Positions 20,227 through 29,950 are shown, counted from the stretch's first letter. The stretch: DNA of 64,000 nucleotides from Syntrophus aciditrophicus SB (GCF_000013405.1 NC_007759.1:1613001-1677000), one strand, 5' to 3'. Notes: generated from the sequence alone by a model not told the origin. Numbers and translations: made by a program.

Positions 20227-21420
20227 ATGAATTCTCATGAATATTATGTCCCCGGTTATCTGGCCAACGGGATTTCCGCAGGGATCAAGGAGGCGGGCAG
20301 GAAAGACCTTGCCCTGATTTTTTCCGAAGTTCCGGCGAAAGCTGCCGGTGTATTCACAACGAACTGTTTTAAAGCAGCCCCGGTATTGGTGGATATGGAA
20401 AGAATATCTTCAGGGACTGCCCAGGCCATTCTGACCAACAGCGGCAACGCCAACGCCGCGACGGGCGATGAGGGATACCGGGATGCCTTGACCATGTCCC
20501 GCGTCGCCTCCAGACAGCTTCACATTGCTGATGAACTGGTTATGGTGGGCTCCACCGGAGTGATTGGCCACCCCCTGCCCGTAGATAAAATAGAAAACGC
20601 TGTCGAACCACTGGCTGCCGGGATGCACTCCGGAGGAATACCCGCTGCCGAAGAGGCCATGATGACGACCGACCGGTTTCCGAAAATGTCATGCCGGAAA
20701 ATCCTTATCGGTTCCAGAGAAGTCACACTCTGCGGCATTGCCAAGGGGGCGGGCATGATACAACCCAATATGGCCACTATGCTGGCCTATCTGATGACGG
20801 ATGCCGATATCGAGATCTCCGCTCTGAATGCGGTCTTTAAGGAAGGGGTTGCGCAGAGCTTCAATGCCATTTCTGTTGACGGCTGCATGAGCACGAACGA
20901 CACGGCGCTCATTCTTGCCAACGGCATGGCCGGCAATCGGACGATCCGCAGGCGATCCCGGGAACTTACACCCTTTCGGGAGATGCTGTTTGCTGTTCTG
21001 AACGAACTCTGCCGAGATATGGTCCGTGACGGCGAGGGGGCGACAAAACTCATCGAGCTGGTCGTGGAAGGGGCAAGGACGGATTCGGAGGCCCGTCGGG
21101 TAGCCTATGCCGTGGCCAACTCCAATCTGGTCAAAACAGCCTTTTACGGGGGAGATCCTAACTGGGGACGTATCATCTCGGCAGCCGGCTCGCTTGGCAT
21201 TCCACTGCCTGTAAAAGCAGTGAAACTCTTTTTTGATGACGTATGCCTTTTCTCAGCAGGTCAGGGGACAACGCCACCAGCAGACCGGGTAGCGGCCATC
21301 ATGGCCCAGGATGACATTCAGGTCCGTCTCGATCTTGCCATGGGGAATAAAAGATTCAGGATTTACACGTCCGATCTTTCCTTCGAATATGTGAAAATCA
21401 ACGCCCATTATCACACCTGA
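20227..21420 (+). CDS. argJ: Bifunctional ornithine acetyltransferase / N-acetylglutamate synthase
   Basis: A 397-residue ArgJ. It moves the acetyl group from N-acetylornithine to glutamate in the cyclic arginine pathway. The self-cleavage site is in KGAGMIQPNMATMLAYL: the bond before the catalytic Thr of MATML is cut to give alpha and beta chains. SGNANAATG and the ending FEYVKINAHYHT are also family marks. I chose the ATG at 20227, with AGGTG as ribosome site, over the GTG three codons upstream. Whether the acetyl-CoA activity is kept cannot be judged here. Confidence 0.95.
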   Translation: MNSHEYYVPGYLANGISAGIKEAGRKDLALIFSEVPAKAAGVFTTNCFKAAPVLVDMERISSGTAQAILTNSGNANAATGDEGYRDALTMSRVASRQLHIADELVMVGSTGVIGHPLPVDKIENAVEPLAAGMHSGGIPAAEEAMMTTDRFPKMSCRKILIGSREVTLCGIAKGAGMIQPNMATMLAYLMTDADIEISALNAVFKEGVAQSFNAISVDGCMSTNDTALILANGMAGNRTIRRRSRELTPFREMLFAVLNELCRDMVRDGEGATKLIELVVEGARTDSEARRVAYAVANSNLVKTAFYGGDPNWGRIISAAGSLGIPLPVKAVKLFFDDVCLFSAGQGTTPPADRVAAIMAQDDIQVRLDLAMGNKRFRIYTSDLSFEYVKINAHYHT

Positions 21421-21440
21421 TTCCAGTACGGCAGACCGGG

Positions 21441-22091
21441 ATGAAAGTAATTCAATGCTGGGATGACGGTCCTGTCAATGATCTCCGCCTGATCGATATT
21501 CTGAGGCGTTATCAGGCAAGGGCAACATTCTGTCTCAATCCAGGCCTTTATCAGGATGAACGATCCTTCGGTTGGCTTCATGATGGTCAGGAAGTCTGGC
21601 GGCTCAGTATTCATGAATTGCCTGAGGTGTATGAGGGATTTGAGATCTGCAACCACTCCATGACCCATCCTGACCTGACCGGACTGACGGGTGAACGGTT
21701 GGACTGGGAAATCAGAGCCAGCCGGGAGCTCCTGGAAAAAATCTTTCAGAAGCCGGTCCTTGGGTTCTGTTATCCTTTCAATGCGTATGATCATTCGACT
21801 CTTCATGCCGTTCGTTCGGCCGGTCATCTCTGGGCGCGATGCGGGCAGAACGGAAAGCATATTTTTCCGCCGGATGATCCATTGAGGTTTTCTCCCCATT
21901 GCCACTTTCTTGATCCGGAATTCCGGCTTAAATACGAACACGCGAAAAAAAAGGAAAAAATATTTTTCTTCTGGGGGCACAGCTATGAACTTACTTCAGA
22001 GGACATGTGGGTAAAATTTGAAGGCTGGATCAAAGAAGCAGGTTCAGATGAAACAGTGGAATGGTCGTTCATAGATGACCTGTTTGGATGA
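21441..22091 (+). CDS. Polysaccharide deacetylase (NodB-type) family protein
   Basis: A 216-residue protein of carbohydrate esterase family 4 type. Metal and catalytic landmarks are present: WDDGP near residue 7 (the Asp pair), NHSMTHPDL (the two His ligands), GFCYPFNAYDHS, and FFFWGHSYEL with a catalytic His. It has no signal peptide, so it is probably cytoplasmic and may act on a soluble sugar rather than on cell wall. The start ATG has CGGGATG upstream. Placed 20 bases after argJ, in the same direction, but with no obvious functional link. Confidence 0.85.
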   Translation: MKVIQCWDDGPVNDLRLIDILRRYQARATFCLNPGLYQDERSFGWLHDGQEVWRLSIHELPEVYEGFEICNHSMTHPDLTGLTGERLDWEIRASRELLEKIFQKPVLGFCYPFNAYDHSTLHAVRSAGHLWARCGQNGKHIFPPDDPLRFSPHCHFLDPEFRLKYEHAKKKEKIFFFWGHSYELTSEDMWVKFEGWIKEAGSDETVEWSFIDDLFG

Positions 22092-22110
22092 AATAAAGGA
22101 CTCTTCCCTA

Positions 22111-22128
22111 TTCATGTCTTGACATGAA
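22111..22128. repeat. Perfect palindrome overlapping a -35 box
   Basis: TTCATGTC TT GACATGAA is an 8-base perfect inverted repeat with a 2-base centre. It contains TTGACA at 22119-22124, so a protein bound here would cover a possible -35 element. The matching -10 region is weak. A dimeric repressor operator is a reasonable guess. Confidence 0.4.
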
Positions 22129-22149
22129 GACAATAAAATGATTACGTAA

Positions 22150-22340
22150 AACCGTCATTTGCAGTTTCAATTACAATATGCGTCATGAATCCTGATGAAT
22201 CCGGGATCTCATCCAGAATAGTCCCGGCCGATCAGAATTTATTTCCGCCGATTTCGCGCAAACCGGCAGCAAAGGCGTCAACAGTCAATATAGAATTGCG
22301 TTGTTTGAAAGGTGCCCACAACAGGCGGGTGCCTTTTTTT
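22150..22340 (+). ncRNA. Candidate structured small RNA
   Basis: The 338-base gap between the deacetylase and rnk holds no convincing gene but does hold structure. Bases 22165-22170 and 22174-22176 can pair with 22305-22310 and 22301-22303, closing the region. Inside lies CCGGGA (22201-22206) against TCCCGG (22222-22227), and a terminator ends it. A 6S-like or other regulatory RNA is possible; I cannot assign a family. A 62-codon open frame here (22185-22373) has no ribosome site and runs through the terminator, so I do not call it. Confidence 0.3.
22308..22340 (+). terminator. Intrinsic terminator upstream of rnk
   Basis: GGTGCCC (22311-22317) can pair with GGGTGCC (22327-22333) using two G-U pairs, flanked by AAA before and seven T after (22334-22340). 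It would end a transcript from the deacetylase gene or a separate small RNA before rnk. Confidence 0.7.
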
Positions 22341-22429
22341 AGCTTTTATCCACCCATGGCCGACGTCATCTGAAGAATCGCAGTTGGGATAAATTAGATA
22401 TTTTCTTACAGTATCAGGAGCGTGTAATT

Positions 22430-22834
22430 ATGAACAAACGTCGAATTTATGTCACAGAACAGGATATGGAGAGACTGGAGGATCTCCTGGAAACATCGAA
22501 GAAATCAGAGTATGCGCGGAGTCTGGAAGCTGAGCTGGTAAATGCCGTCGTGGTGCCTTCGGAAGAGATGCCTCCAGATGTCGTGACTATGAACTCCTGT
22601 GTCTGTTTTGAAGATCTGACGACAGGAAACAGGGAAACCATAACACTGGTTTATCCTGGTCAGGCCAATATGGCTTCCGGGAGGGTTTCCGTGCTTGCGC
22701 CCGTCGGTTCGGCTTTGATCGGGTTATCGGTCGGCCAGACAATTGAATGGCCCATGCCGAACGGCCGTAAACGACGTCTGCGCATTGTGGAAGTGCTTTA
22801 TCAACCTGAAGCGGCAGGGGATTTCCATCTATAG
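22430..22834 (+). CDS. rnk: Rnk-type regulator of nucleoside diphosphate kinase (GreA/GreB C-terminal fold)
   Basis: A 134-residue protein with a short coiled N-terminal helix (EQDMERLEDLLE) followed by a GreA-like C-terminal domain: VVTMNSCVCFEDL, ITLVYPGQA, VSVLAPVGSALIGLSVGQTIEWPMPNGRKRRLRIVEV. This is the Rnk layout, a protein that binds RNA polymerase and in enterobacteria affects nucleoside diphosphate kinase level. Starts at ATG 22430 with AGGAG about nine bases upstream. It stands alone ahead of the rpsB cluster. Confidence 0.88.
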   Translation: MNKRRIYVTEQDMERLEDLLETSKKSEYARSLEAELVNAVVVPSEEMPPDVVTMNSCVCFEDLTTGNRETITLVYPGQANMASGRVSVLAPVGSALIGLSVGQTIEWPMPNGRKRRLRIVEVLYQPEAAGDFHL

Positions 22835-23068
22835 CGGAAGCTCCTTCCGTGTTAACCCGCATGGCAATTCCAGTTGACAAATTCCATCCGTGGAATCTTA
22901 CTTCGGCAATGTCTTTCTGTTTTATCTTGCGTATTATCAATCTTTATGCTATCAGCCTGCGCAATTCACACATCCTCGGACCGGACGGCTGTTGCTTTTG
23001 GTTTCAAGAGTTTCCGTTCGGAATGAAAAGGATGGAGGATAAATAAAAAACAAAAGAGGAGTTTATTT

Positions 23069-23902
23069 ATGGCAATTATTTCAATGAAGCAATTGCTGGA
23101 GGCAGGGGTCCATTTCGGACATCAGACGAACAAATGGAATCCGAAGATGAAACCGTATATCTTCGGGGCAAGAAACAACATCTACATTATCGATCTCCAG
23201 CAGACGGTAGGATTGTTTCAGAATGCTTATAATTTTGTTATCGACACCGTTTCCGAAGGTGGGGAAATCATGTTTATCGGGACAAAGAAACAGTCCCAGG
23301 ATTCCATCCATGATGAAGCCACGCGATGTGGGATGCCCTATGTGAACCAGCGATGGCTGGGCGGGATGCTGACGAATTTTGTCACCATCAAAAAGAGAAT
23401 CGACCGCTTGAATTATCTGGACCAGATTTTTGAGGACGACAGCGTCCGGGCATTTCCTAAAAAGGAAATCATGGGTCTCCAGAAGGAGAGGGAGAAACTG
23501 GTGAAGGTTCTGGGCGGGATTCAGAAGATGAAAAGTCTTCCCGCCGCTCTGTTTATCGTCGATCCGAAAAGGGAAACCATCGCCGTCAACGAAGCAAAGA
23601 AGCTTCGAATTCCCATCATAGCCATCGTCGATACAAACTGTGATCCTGAAAATATTGATTATATCATTCCAGGAAATGATGACGCCATCCGGGCGATCAA
23701 ACTCTTTTCTTCAAAATTCGCCGATGCGGTTACCGAAGGAAAGCGGCGGTATGAAGAACGCCTTCAGGCGGAGACGGACAAGGATGCTGAATCCTCGACT
23801 GTACAGCAGGAAGAAAATCCGGAAGCGGATATACCTGAAAGCATTGAGACCAAGGAAAGCGTCTCTGCTGCAGCGGATTCCGATCTGGACGAAAACGAGT
23901 AG
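23069..23902 (+). CDS. rpsB: 30S ribosomal protein S2
   Basis: A 277-residue S2, a small-subunit protein at the head-body junction that also recruits S1. Recognisable pieces: [51 protein letters not shown] and [13 protein letters not shown]. The C-terminal 45 residues are a Glu-rich tail longer than in enteric bacteria. GAGGAG precedes the ATG. It opens a long forward run of genes. A TTGACA at 22874-22879 could be its -35 box, but the -10 is poor. Confidence 0.97.
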   Translation: MAIISMKQLLEAGVHFGHQTNKWNPKMKPYIFGARNNIYIIDLQQTVGLFQNAYNFVIDTVSEGGEIMFIGTKKQSQDSIHDEATRCGMPYVNQRWLGGMLTNFVTIKKRIDRLNYLDQIFEDDSVRAFPKKEIMGLQKEREKLVKVLGGIQKMKSLPAALFIVDPKRETIAVNEAKKLRIPIIAIVDTNCDPENIDYIIPGNDDAIRAIKLFSSKFADAVTEGKRRYEERLQAETDKDAESSTVQQEENPEADIPESIETKESVSAAADSDLDENE

Positions 23903-23926
23903 CGAAATGTAGAGGAGGAATATAAA

Positions 23927-24532
23927 GTGGGTATTACATCAGCAATGGTCAAAGAATTGAGAACGAAAACGGGGGCGGGAATGATGGACTGCAAAGAAGC
24001 CCTGACTTCGTCCAATGGAGATTTTGAAAAAGCGATAGATTATCTGCGGAAGAAGGGCATGTCTGCGGCAACGAAGCGCTCTTCCAAGGCAGCAAAGGAA
24101 GGAACCATCGCCTCCTACATCCATATGGGAGGAAGAATCGGTGTGATGGTTGAGCTGAACTGTGAAACGGACTTTGTCGCAAAGACAGAAGATTTTAAGA
24201 ATACGGCAAAAGATATCGCCATGCATGTGGCTGCCTCCAACCCGACTTATGTGAATCCCGATGAAATTCCGGAAGAAGCTCTGGAAAGAGAAAAGGAAAT
24301 CTATCGAAGTCAAGCCCTGGCTGAGAAAAAACCGGAGAAGATCTGGGATAAAATCATCGAAGGAAAACTCAATAAGTATTACGAGGAAGTATGCCTGACC
24401 AAACAGAAATTCATCAAAAATACGGATATCACTATTGAAACCCTCATCAATAATCTGATTGCCAAGACCGGCGAAAATGTCATTATTCGACGTTTCGCCC
24501 GTTATCAGCTCGGAGAGGAACTCAAAAAATAA
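23927..24532 (+). CDS. tsf: Elongation factor Ts
   Basis: A 201-residue EF-Ts, the nucleotide exchange factor for EF-Tu. The N-terminal UBA-like segment MVKELRTKTGAGMMDCKEAL and the core NCETDFVAKTEDF are clear. It is the shorter form, with a single core subdomain, as in many non-enteric bacteria. GTG start with GAGGAGG nine bases upstream. The rpsB-tsf-pyrH-frr order is widely conserved. Confidence 0.97.
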   Translation: MGITSAMVKELRTKTGAGMMDCKEALTSSNGDFEKAIDYLRKKGMSAATKRSSKAAKEGTIASYIHMGGRIGVMVELNCETDFVAKTEDFKNTAKDIAMHVAASNPTYVNPDEIPEEALEREKEIYRSQALAEKKPEKIWDKIIEGKLNKYYEEVCLTKQKFIKNTDITIETLINNLIAKTGENVIIRRFARYQLGEELKK

Positions 24533-24579
24533 TTTTTTGCAGGAAATTCCTGATATTTAAAGGAATACGTTAAAGGCAA

Positions 24580-25311
24580 GTGGTCAATTTCTTGGAAAAG
24601 CCGGTTTATAAAAGGGTCCTGCTGAAGCTCAGCGGGGAAGCCCTGATGGGCGGTCACCGAAGCAGCAGTATTGATCCGGAAATGGTCAATGCAATTGCTG
24701 CTGAAATAAAGGAGGTCGTCAATCTGGGCGTTTCTCTGGGGGTTGTGGTCGGTGGCGGAAATATTTTTCGTGGTGTCGAAGCCAATGCGAAAGGTATGGA
24801 CAGAACTTCTGCGGATTACATGGGCATGCTTGCCACGGTGATCAACAGTCTGGCCCTGCAGAGCGCTTTTGAAAGAATTGGAATCGACACGCGGGTGCAG
24901 TCCGCCATCGCTATGCGGGAAATTGCCGAGCCCTTTATCCAGCGGAAAGCGATGAGCCACCTGGAAAAGAGACGGGTGATGATTTTTGCGGCTGGAACTG
25001 GAAATCCCTACTTTACCACCGATACGGCCGCTGTTTTACGGGCGATGGAAATCAAGGCGGATGTGATCATGAAAGCGACCAAGGTGGACGGGGTTTATGA
25101 CAAGGACCCGGTTGCTTATTCCGATGCCGTAATGTACAAAAATATCACCTATAGTGATGTGTTGGCTCAGAACCTGAAAGTAATGGACGCAACCGCGATA
25201 TCTCTCTGCCGGGATAACCATCTGCCCATCCTGGTGTTCAATCTTCAGAAACCCGGCAATATTGTCAGATGTATTTCCGGAATACCCATAGGAACCCTTG
25301 TTGGAGATTAA
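24580..25311 (+). CDS. pyrH: Uridylate kinase
   Basis: A 243-residue UMP kinase of the amino acid kinase fold, making UDP for RNA, DNA and sugar nucleotide synthesis. [14 protein letters not shown] binds phosphate, [12 protein letters not shown] and [19 protein letters not shown] are family signatures. The GTG at 24580 has AAAGG only three bases away; an in-frame TTG at 24592 has better spacing, so the exact start is uncertain by four codons. Part of the rpsB cluster. Confidence 0.95.
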
Positions 25312-25314
25312 CAA

Positions 25315-25872
25315 ATGAAGGACATGGTCTTTGACGAACTGAAGCAGAATATGGAAAAAGGATTGCAGGCTCTGGAAAAATCCTTTAACAAAGTGCGTAC
25401 GGGAAGAGCTTCAATATCATTGCTTGACGGAATTAAAGCGGATTATTACGGTACACCGACGCCTCTCAATCAGGTCGCTACCCTTTCTGTTCCGGAAAGT
25501 CGGCAGATCCTGATTTCTCCGTGGGATACCAGTGCCCTGAACGCCATAGAAAAGGCGATTCAGAAATCCGACCTGGGACTCGTTCCGAATAATGACGGCA
25601 AGGTTATACGGATTTCTATTCCGCCATTGACTGAGGCCCGACGGAAGGAACTGGTCAAAGTCGTTAGGAAGATGGCGGAAGAATGCAAGGTTAAACTCAG
25701 AAACGCCCGAAGAGACGCCAACGAAGAATTCAAATCCATGAAAAAAAATAATGATATTTCCGAAGATCAGATGCATGATTATCAGGATCAGGTTCAAAAA
25801 ATGACAGACAGCTATATTGAAAAGTCAGAGGATATTCTCGTACAGAAAGAAAAAGAAATTATGGAGATATAG
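25315..25872 (+). CDS. frr: Ribosome recycling factor
   Basis: A 185-residue RRF, which with EF-G splits the post-termination ribosome. The N-terminal KVRTGRASISLLDGI, YYGTPTPLNQVATL and the C-terminal RNARRDANEEFKSM segments are diagnostic. It starts three bases after pyrH stops. A clear terminator 40 bases after the stop partly separates this gene from uppS. Confidence 0.97.
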   Translation: MKDMVFDELKQNMEKGLQALEKSFNKVRTGRASISLLDGIKADYYGTPTPLNQVATLSVPESRQILISPWDTSALNAIEKAIQKSDLGLVPNNDGKVIRISIPPLTEARRKELVKVVRKMAEECKVKLRNARRDANEEFKSMKKNNDISEDQMHDYQDQVQKMTDSYIEKSEDILVQKEKEIMEI

Positions 25873-25911
25873 CCGGTTTCCGGAATTGCATGTTTCTTTT
25901 ATAATCAGGGA

Positions 25912-25936
25912 GGGGAGCCAAGAGGCTCCCCCTTTT
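25912..25936 (+). terminator. Terminator after frr
   Basis: Perfect 8-base stem GGGGAGCC (25912-25919) / GGCTCCCC (25924-25931) with a 4-base loop, followed by CTTTT. It probably gives partial termination between the translation genes and the envelope/isoprenoid genes that follow. Confidence 0.8.
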
Positions 25937-26017
25937 GTTCAATAGGCGTTTTTTTACAGCCTGATTTATATCCTTTCCCAGGGAATAAGTCATGGGGGCC
26001 GGTAGACAATCTGTTAT

Positions 26018-26803
26018 ATGATGGCAGAAAATAAAGAAGCATCCGGAAAGTATTTGAAGGACCTTGATCCTGATAAAATGCCCAGGCATATTGCGATCAT
26101 TATGGATGGAAATGGTCGATGGGCAGAAAAACATACTCTGGGCCGAATCTTCGGGCACAAAAAGGGAGCTGAAGCTGTTCATGTGGCGGTACGAACCTGT
26201 CGAGAATTAGGAGTGAAATATTTGACTCTTTATGCTTTTTCTATTGAAAACTGGTTTCGACCCACGATTGAAATCAACGCGCTGATGAATCTTCTTGAAG
26301 AATACCTGAGCAGCCAGCTTGAAGAGATGATGGAATACAGGATTCGGCTGAAGGTCATCGGCGATTTTAATTCTCTCCGGGATTCCGTGAAGAAGAAATT
26401 GCGCGATGTCATGGATAAAACAGCCTCCAACGATGCCATGACACTGACGCTTGCCCTCAGTTACGGAGGGCGGGACGAGATCCTGTCGGCGGTAAAGCAG
26501 ATATTGAAGGATGGGATGGAGGGACGCATTAAACCGGAAAATTTGGACCGCGAGCTGTTTTCCCATTATCTTTATACGGCTGAAATGCCGGATCCTGACC
26601 TTCTGATTCGCACCAGCGGTGAGTACCGCATCAGCAATTTCTGCCTCTGGCAGATCGCCTATACCGAATTCCATTTTACAGAGGTTTTGTGGCCTGATTT
26701 CAGCAGGGATGATATGATCAGAGCGATCGCCGATTATCAATCCAGGGAAAGACGGTTTGGAATGACAAGTGAGCAGGTTAGAGTAAATCATTACAAATCT
26801 TGA
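26018..26803 (+). CDS. uppS: Isoprenyl transferase (undecaprenyl diphosphate synthase)
   Basis: A 261-residue cis-prenyltransferase that makes the C55 lipid carrier for peptidoglycan and O-antigen. HIAIIMDGNGRWAEK holds the catalytic Asp and the phosphate-binding loop; LTLYAFSIENWFRP and DLLIRTSGEYRISNFCLWQIAYTE are the other conserved blocks. It starts at one of two adjacent ATG codons (26018 or 26021) and is followed by cdsA and dxr, the common order. Confidence 0.96.
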   Translation: MMAENKEASGKYLKDLDPDKMPRHIAIIMDGNGRWAEKHTLGRIFGHKKGAEAVHVAVRTCRELGVKYLTLYAFSIENWFRPTIEINALMNLLEEYLSSQLEEMMEYRIRLKVIGDFNSLRDSVKKKLRDVMDKTASNDAMTLTLALSYGGRDEILSAVKQILKDGMEGRIKPENLDRELFSHYLYTAEMPDPDLLIRTSGEYRISNFCLWQIAYTEFHFTEVLWPDFSRDDMIRAIADYQSRERRFGMTSEQVRVNHYKS

Positions 26804-26873
26804 GTAATCAATCTATTATGATGGTCATGGTTTTCGGGAGGAGCAGGATACACACTCGCCGATGGAATAGAAT

Positions 26874-27680
26874 ATGACGCCGCACGTTCAACGATGGGTA
26901 ACAGGATTAATTGCCGTACCGTTTCTCTTTGCGGTCATTTATTTCGGATCGGAAACGCTGTTTGCCCTCGTGGTGGGCGCGGCCATTCTTGCGGCATGCG
27001 CTGAATATAACTTTATGGCCTTCGGGAAAGGATTTTCCTGGGAAAAAGGGGCGGTTATGTTCAGTGGCGCTTTTCTTCCCTCTGCGGCCTTGCTGGGAGG
27101 CGAGTCCTTGCTGATGGCTGCTTTCACCGCCACGATCATGATTTTTTTTCTGATCTTTCTTGGAAGCATTCATGAAGGAAAAATTACGGTCATTCCCGTC
27201 AGCCGGGTTTTTTTCGCCATAGTCTATATTCCTTTAATGCTCTCCTATTTTATTTTGATCCGACAATGGGAAAATGGTGTGTTATGGATCTTCTTCATCT
27301 TGATTCTAACGGCTTCAGGTGATATCTCCGCTTTTTATTTCGGACGGACGCTGGGAAAGCATAAATTTTATCCCCTGGTCAGTCCGGGAAAGACGGTGGA
27401 GGGTGCCATCGGCTCTTTTGCGGGCAGCATTCTCGCCTGTATTCTTTATAAAACCTGCGTCCTGCCCTCACTGCCTCTTTTTCACGTGCTGATTCTGGCC
27501 TGCGTCGGCAGCTGTTTCGGTCAGTTGGGCGATCTCTGCGAGTCCGCAATTAAAAGGTCTGCAGGAGTAAAAGACTCAGGAACTATCTTTCCCGGACATG
27601 GTGGAATTCTTGATCGGTTGGACAGCCTGATCTTTCTCGCACCTTTTGTTTATTATTATCGTATTTTTTTGATCGTATGA
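26874..27680 (+). CDS. cdsA: Phosphatidate cytidylyltransferase
   Basis: A 268-residue integral membrane enzyme making CDP-diacylglycerol from phosphatidate and CTP. About seven hydrophobic segments are visible. The C-terminal signature SAIKRSAGVKDSGTIFPGHGGILDRLDS matches the CdsA family pattern with its metal-binding Asp. CDP-diacylglycerol feeds PssA, encoded a few genes on. Its stop overlaps the dxr start by four bases. Confidence 0.95.
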   Translation: MTPHVQRWVTGLIAVPFLFAVIYFGSETLFALVVGAAILAACAEYNFMAFGKGFSWEKGAVMFSGAFLPSAALLGGESLLMAAFTATIMIFFLIFLGSIHEGKITVIPVSRVFFAIVYIPLMLSYFILIRQWENGVLWIFFILILTASGDISAFYFGRTLGKHKFYPLVSPGKTVEGAIGSFAGSILACILYKTCVLPSLPLFHVLILACVGSCFGQLGDLCESAIKRSAGVKDSGTIFPGHGGILDRLDSLIFLAPFVYYYRIFLIV

Positions 27681-28840
27681 AAAAGATATCTCTTCTTGGT
27701 TCCACAGGTTCCATCGGTTGCAGCGCTCTCGAAGTGATTCGCAGAAATCCGACAAAGTTTCAGATCGTTTCATTGGCTGCCGGGCGTAATATTGACCTGC
27801 TCAAGAAACAGATTGAAGAATTTCATCCGGTTATGGTTTCCGTTCTCGAACAGGAATGTGCGGCCGCACTGAAAAAGAAACTGAGTCCTTCATCGGGTAT
27901 CGAGATCCTTTACGGTTGTGAAGGCTGTTGCAGAGTTGCCTCTGTTGAAGATGCCGACATGGTGATTTCGGCCATAGTTGGAGCGGCAGGGCTTCTACCG
28001 ACACTGGCGGCGATTGACGCAGGCAAGGACATTGCGCTGGCCAACAAGGAAACCCTGGTCATGGCGGGAAAGCTCGTAACTGAAAAGGCAAAATACAGGG
28101 GAGTGACGATTTTTCCTGTGGACAGTGAACACAGTGCTATTTTTCAGTGCCTTGCCGGCCAGAATTCTAAAACGGTAAGGCGTGTTCTTCTAACGGCATC
28201 GGGTGGCCCCTTTTACCGATTTTCTTCGAAACAACTGGAGTCTGTGAAACCCGGAGATGCCCTGAAACACCCCAACTGGGTCATGGGAAACAAAATTACA
28301 ATAGATTCGGCAACAATGATGAACAAGGGGCTGGAAATCATCGAAGCACACTGGCTTTTCAACATGGATATCGAAAGGATCCATGTTTACATTCATCCAC
28401 AGAGCATTGTTCATTCCATGGTGGAATACATTGATGGTTCCGTTATTGCGCAGCTTGGCATCCCGGACATGAAAATTCCCATTGCTTACGCGCTCTCTTT
28501 TCCGGAAAGGCTGGATTGCCCGGAACTTTCCCTGGACCTTTTCAGGGTTGGTAAACTGGAATTTTTCCCCCCTGATGTCAACCGCTTCCCCTGTCTTTCC
28601 CTGGCATGTGAAGCGGTTCGACAGGGAGGGACGATGCCCGTGGTCCTGAACGCGTCCAATGAAGTCGCCGTTGAAGCGTTTCTCGCGAAGAGACTCCCTT
28701 TTACCCGGATTTCCGAACTTGTTGATCGGGCCATGAGTTCCCATCAGTGCATGACCTCTCCAGAAATCGAAGATATTCTGGAAGCAGATGGGTGGGCACG
28801 CAAAGAAACTGAAAAACTTCTAAAGAGCATGGGGCATTAA
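27677..28840 (+). CDS. dxr: 1-deoxy-D-xylulose 5-phosphate reductoisomerase
   Basis: A 387-residue Dxr, second enzyme of the MEP isoprenoid pathway, converting DXP to MEP with NADPH. The nucleotide loop is LLGSTGSIG (residues 6-14), NKETLVMAG and PVDSEHSAIFQ follow, and the C-terminal helical domain is complete. Together with ispG at 37446 it shows that this organism makes isoprenoids by the MEP route, feeding UppS. Confidence 0.97.
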   Translation: MKKISLLGSTGSIGCSALEVIRRNPTKFQIVSLAAGRNIDLLKKQIEEFHPVMVSVLEQECAAALKKKLSPSSGIEILYGCEGCCRVASVEDADMVISAIVGAAGLLPTLAAIDAGKDIALANKETLVMAGKLVTEKAKYRGVTIFPVDSEHSAIFQCLAGQNSKTVRRVLLTASGGPFYRFSSKQLESVKPGDALKHPNWVMGNKITIDSATMMNKGLEIIEAHWLFNMDIERIHVYIHPQSIVHSMVEYIDGSVIAQLGIPDMKIPIAYALSFPERLDCPELSLDLFRVGKLEFFPPDVNRFPCLSLACEAVRQGGTMPVVLNASNEVAVEAFLAKRLPFTRISELVDRAMSSHQCMTSPEIEDILEADGWARKETEKLLKSMGH

Positions 28841-28843
28841 AAT

Positions 28844-29944
28844 ATGATCGGACTCAGTATCATATCAGTTGTCATATTGCTGGGTGTTCTTATTTTTGTA
28901 CATGAATTCGGGCATTTTATCGCGGCGAAATATTCCGGAGTCGGGGTTCTGAAATTTTCCCTTGGTTTCGGTCCGAAGCTCATCAGTCGCAAGATTGGTG
29001 AGACCGAGTATCTTCTGTCACTCATTCCTCTTGGAGGGTATGTAAAACTTTTAGGCGAATCCCCGGATGACCTTCTCTCTCCTGAACAGGAAAAACGGTC
29101 TTTCCTGAAACAGCCTGTCTGGAAGCGCATCATCATCGTGGCTGCGGGACCGGTCTTCAATTTTCTCCTGGCCATCCTTATTTTTAACATAGTCTATATG
29201 ACAGGGGTTCCGGTTCTTGCGCCGACTGTCGGCGGCATCGAACAGGGAAGTGCTGCCTGGAAGGCGGGCATCAAGGAAGGCGATTCCATTCTGACCGTAA
29301 ACGGCAGAACCATATCCCAGTGGGACGAACTTGCTGAGGAGATCGGCAGAAGTAAGGGTAAAGCAGTGAAGCTGCGGATCGGGAATGGTGAGCCCCCCAG
29401 GGAAGTGACACTTGTCCCCCAGTTAATGAAAGGGACGAATATTTTCGGGGAAGAGGTGGAAAATTACCGGATAGGAATCAGTGCGTCTTCAAAGATTCTG
29501 ATCTCCAGGACGGGACCCTTGAATGCCTTCTGGATGAGCCTCAAACAGACATGGACAATCACAAAGCTGACCATGGTCAGTATAGTAAAAATGATCGAAG
29601 GGGTGGTTTCACCTAAAAATCTTGGAGGGCCTATCCTGATTGCTCAGATTGCCGGCGCTCAGGTCAAGGAAGGAATCACCCCCTTTGTCCTGTTCATGGC
29701 ACTGCTCAGCATCAATCTGGCTGTTCTGAACCTTCTGCCTATCCCGGTTCTTGATGGAGGACACCTCATGTTCTTCATTATTGAGCTGGTCATCGGGAGG
29801 GAAATCAGTATCCGCTGGAGGGAAGCGGCCCAGCAGGTGGGACTGGTTATTCTGGTCCTCCTTATGGCTTTTGCTTTTGCTATGGATATAAGTCGCTTGA
29901 ACATCGGATTCATCGATGAATTTTTTAAAATGATCGGCAGGTAG
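28844..29944 (+). CDS. rseP: Site-2 intramembrane zinc protease RseP
   Basis: A 366-residue membrane protease which cuts anti-sigma factors or leftover signal peptides within the membrane. The zinc site HEFGH is at residues 20-24 in the first membrane helix, the third ligand is in LLPIPVLDGGHL, and a PDZ domain (APTVGGIEQGSAAWKAGIKEGDSILTVNG begins it) lies between. Only one PDZ domain is evident, against two in E. coli. Starts three bases after dxr. Confidence 0.95.
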   Translation: MIGLSIISVVILLGVLIFVHEFGHFIAAKYSGVGVLKFSLGFGPKLISRKIGETEYLLSLIPLGGYVKLLGESPDDLLSPEQEKRSFLKQPVWKRIIIVAAGPVFNFLLAILIFNIVYMTGVPVLAPTVGGIEQGSAAWKAGIKEGDSILTVNGRTISQWDELAEEIGRSKGKAVKLRIGNGEPPREVTLVPQLMKGTNIFGEEVENYRIGISASSKILISRTGPLNAFWMSLKQTWTITKLTMVSIVKMIEGVVSPKNLGGPILIAQIAGAQVKEGITPFVLFMALLSINLAVLNLLPIPVLDGGHLMFFIIELVIGREISIRWREAAQQVGLVILVLLMAFAFAMDISRLNIGFIDEFFKMIGR

Positions 29945-29950
29945 AAAGAC

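Noticed and set aside
22185-22373. 62-codon frame in the gap before rnk
   Set aside because: No ribosome site, and it reads straight through a clear terminator.
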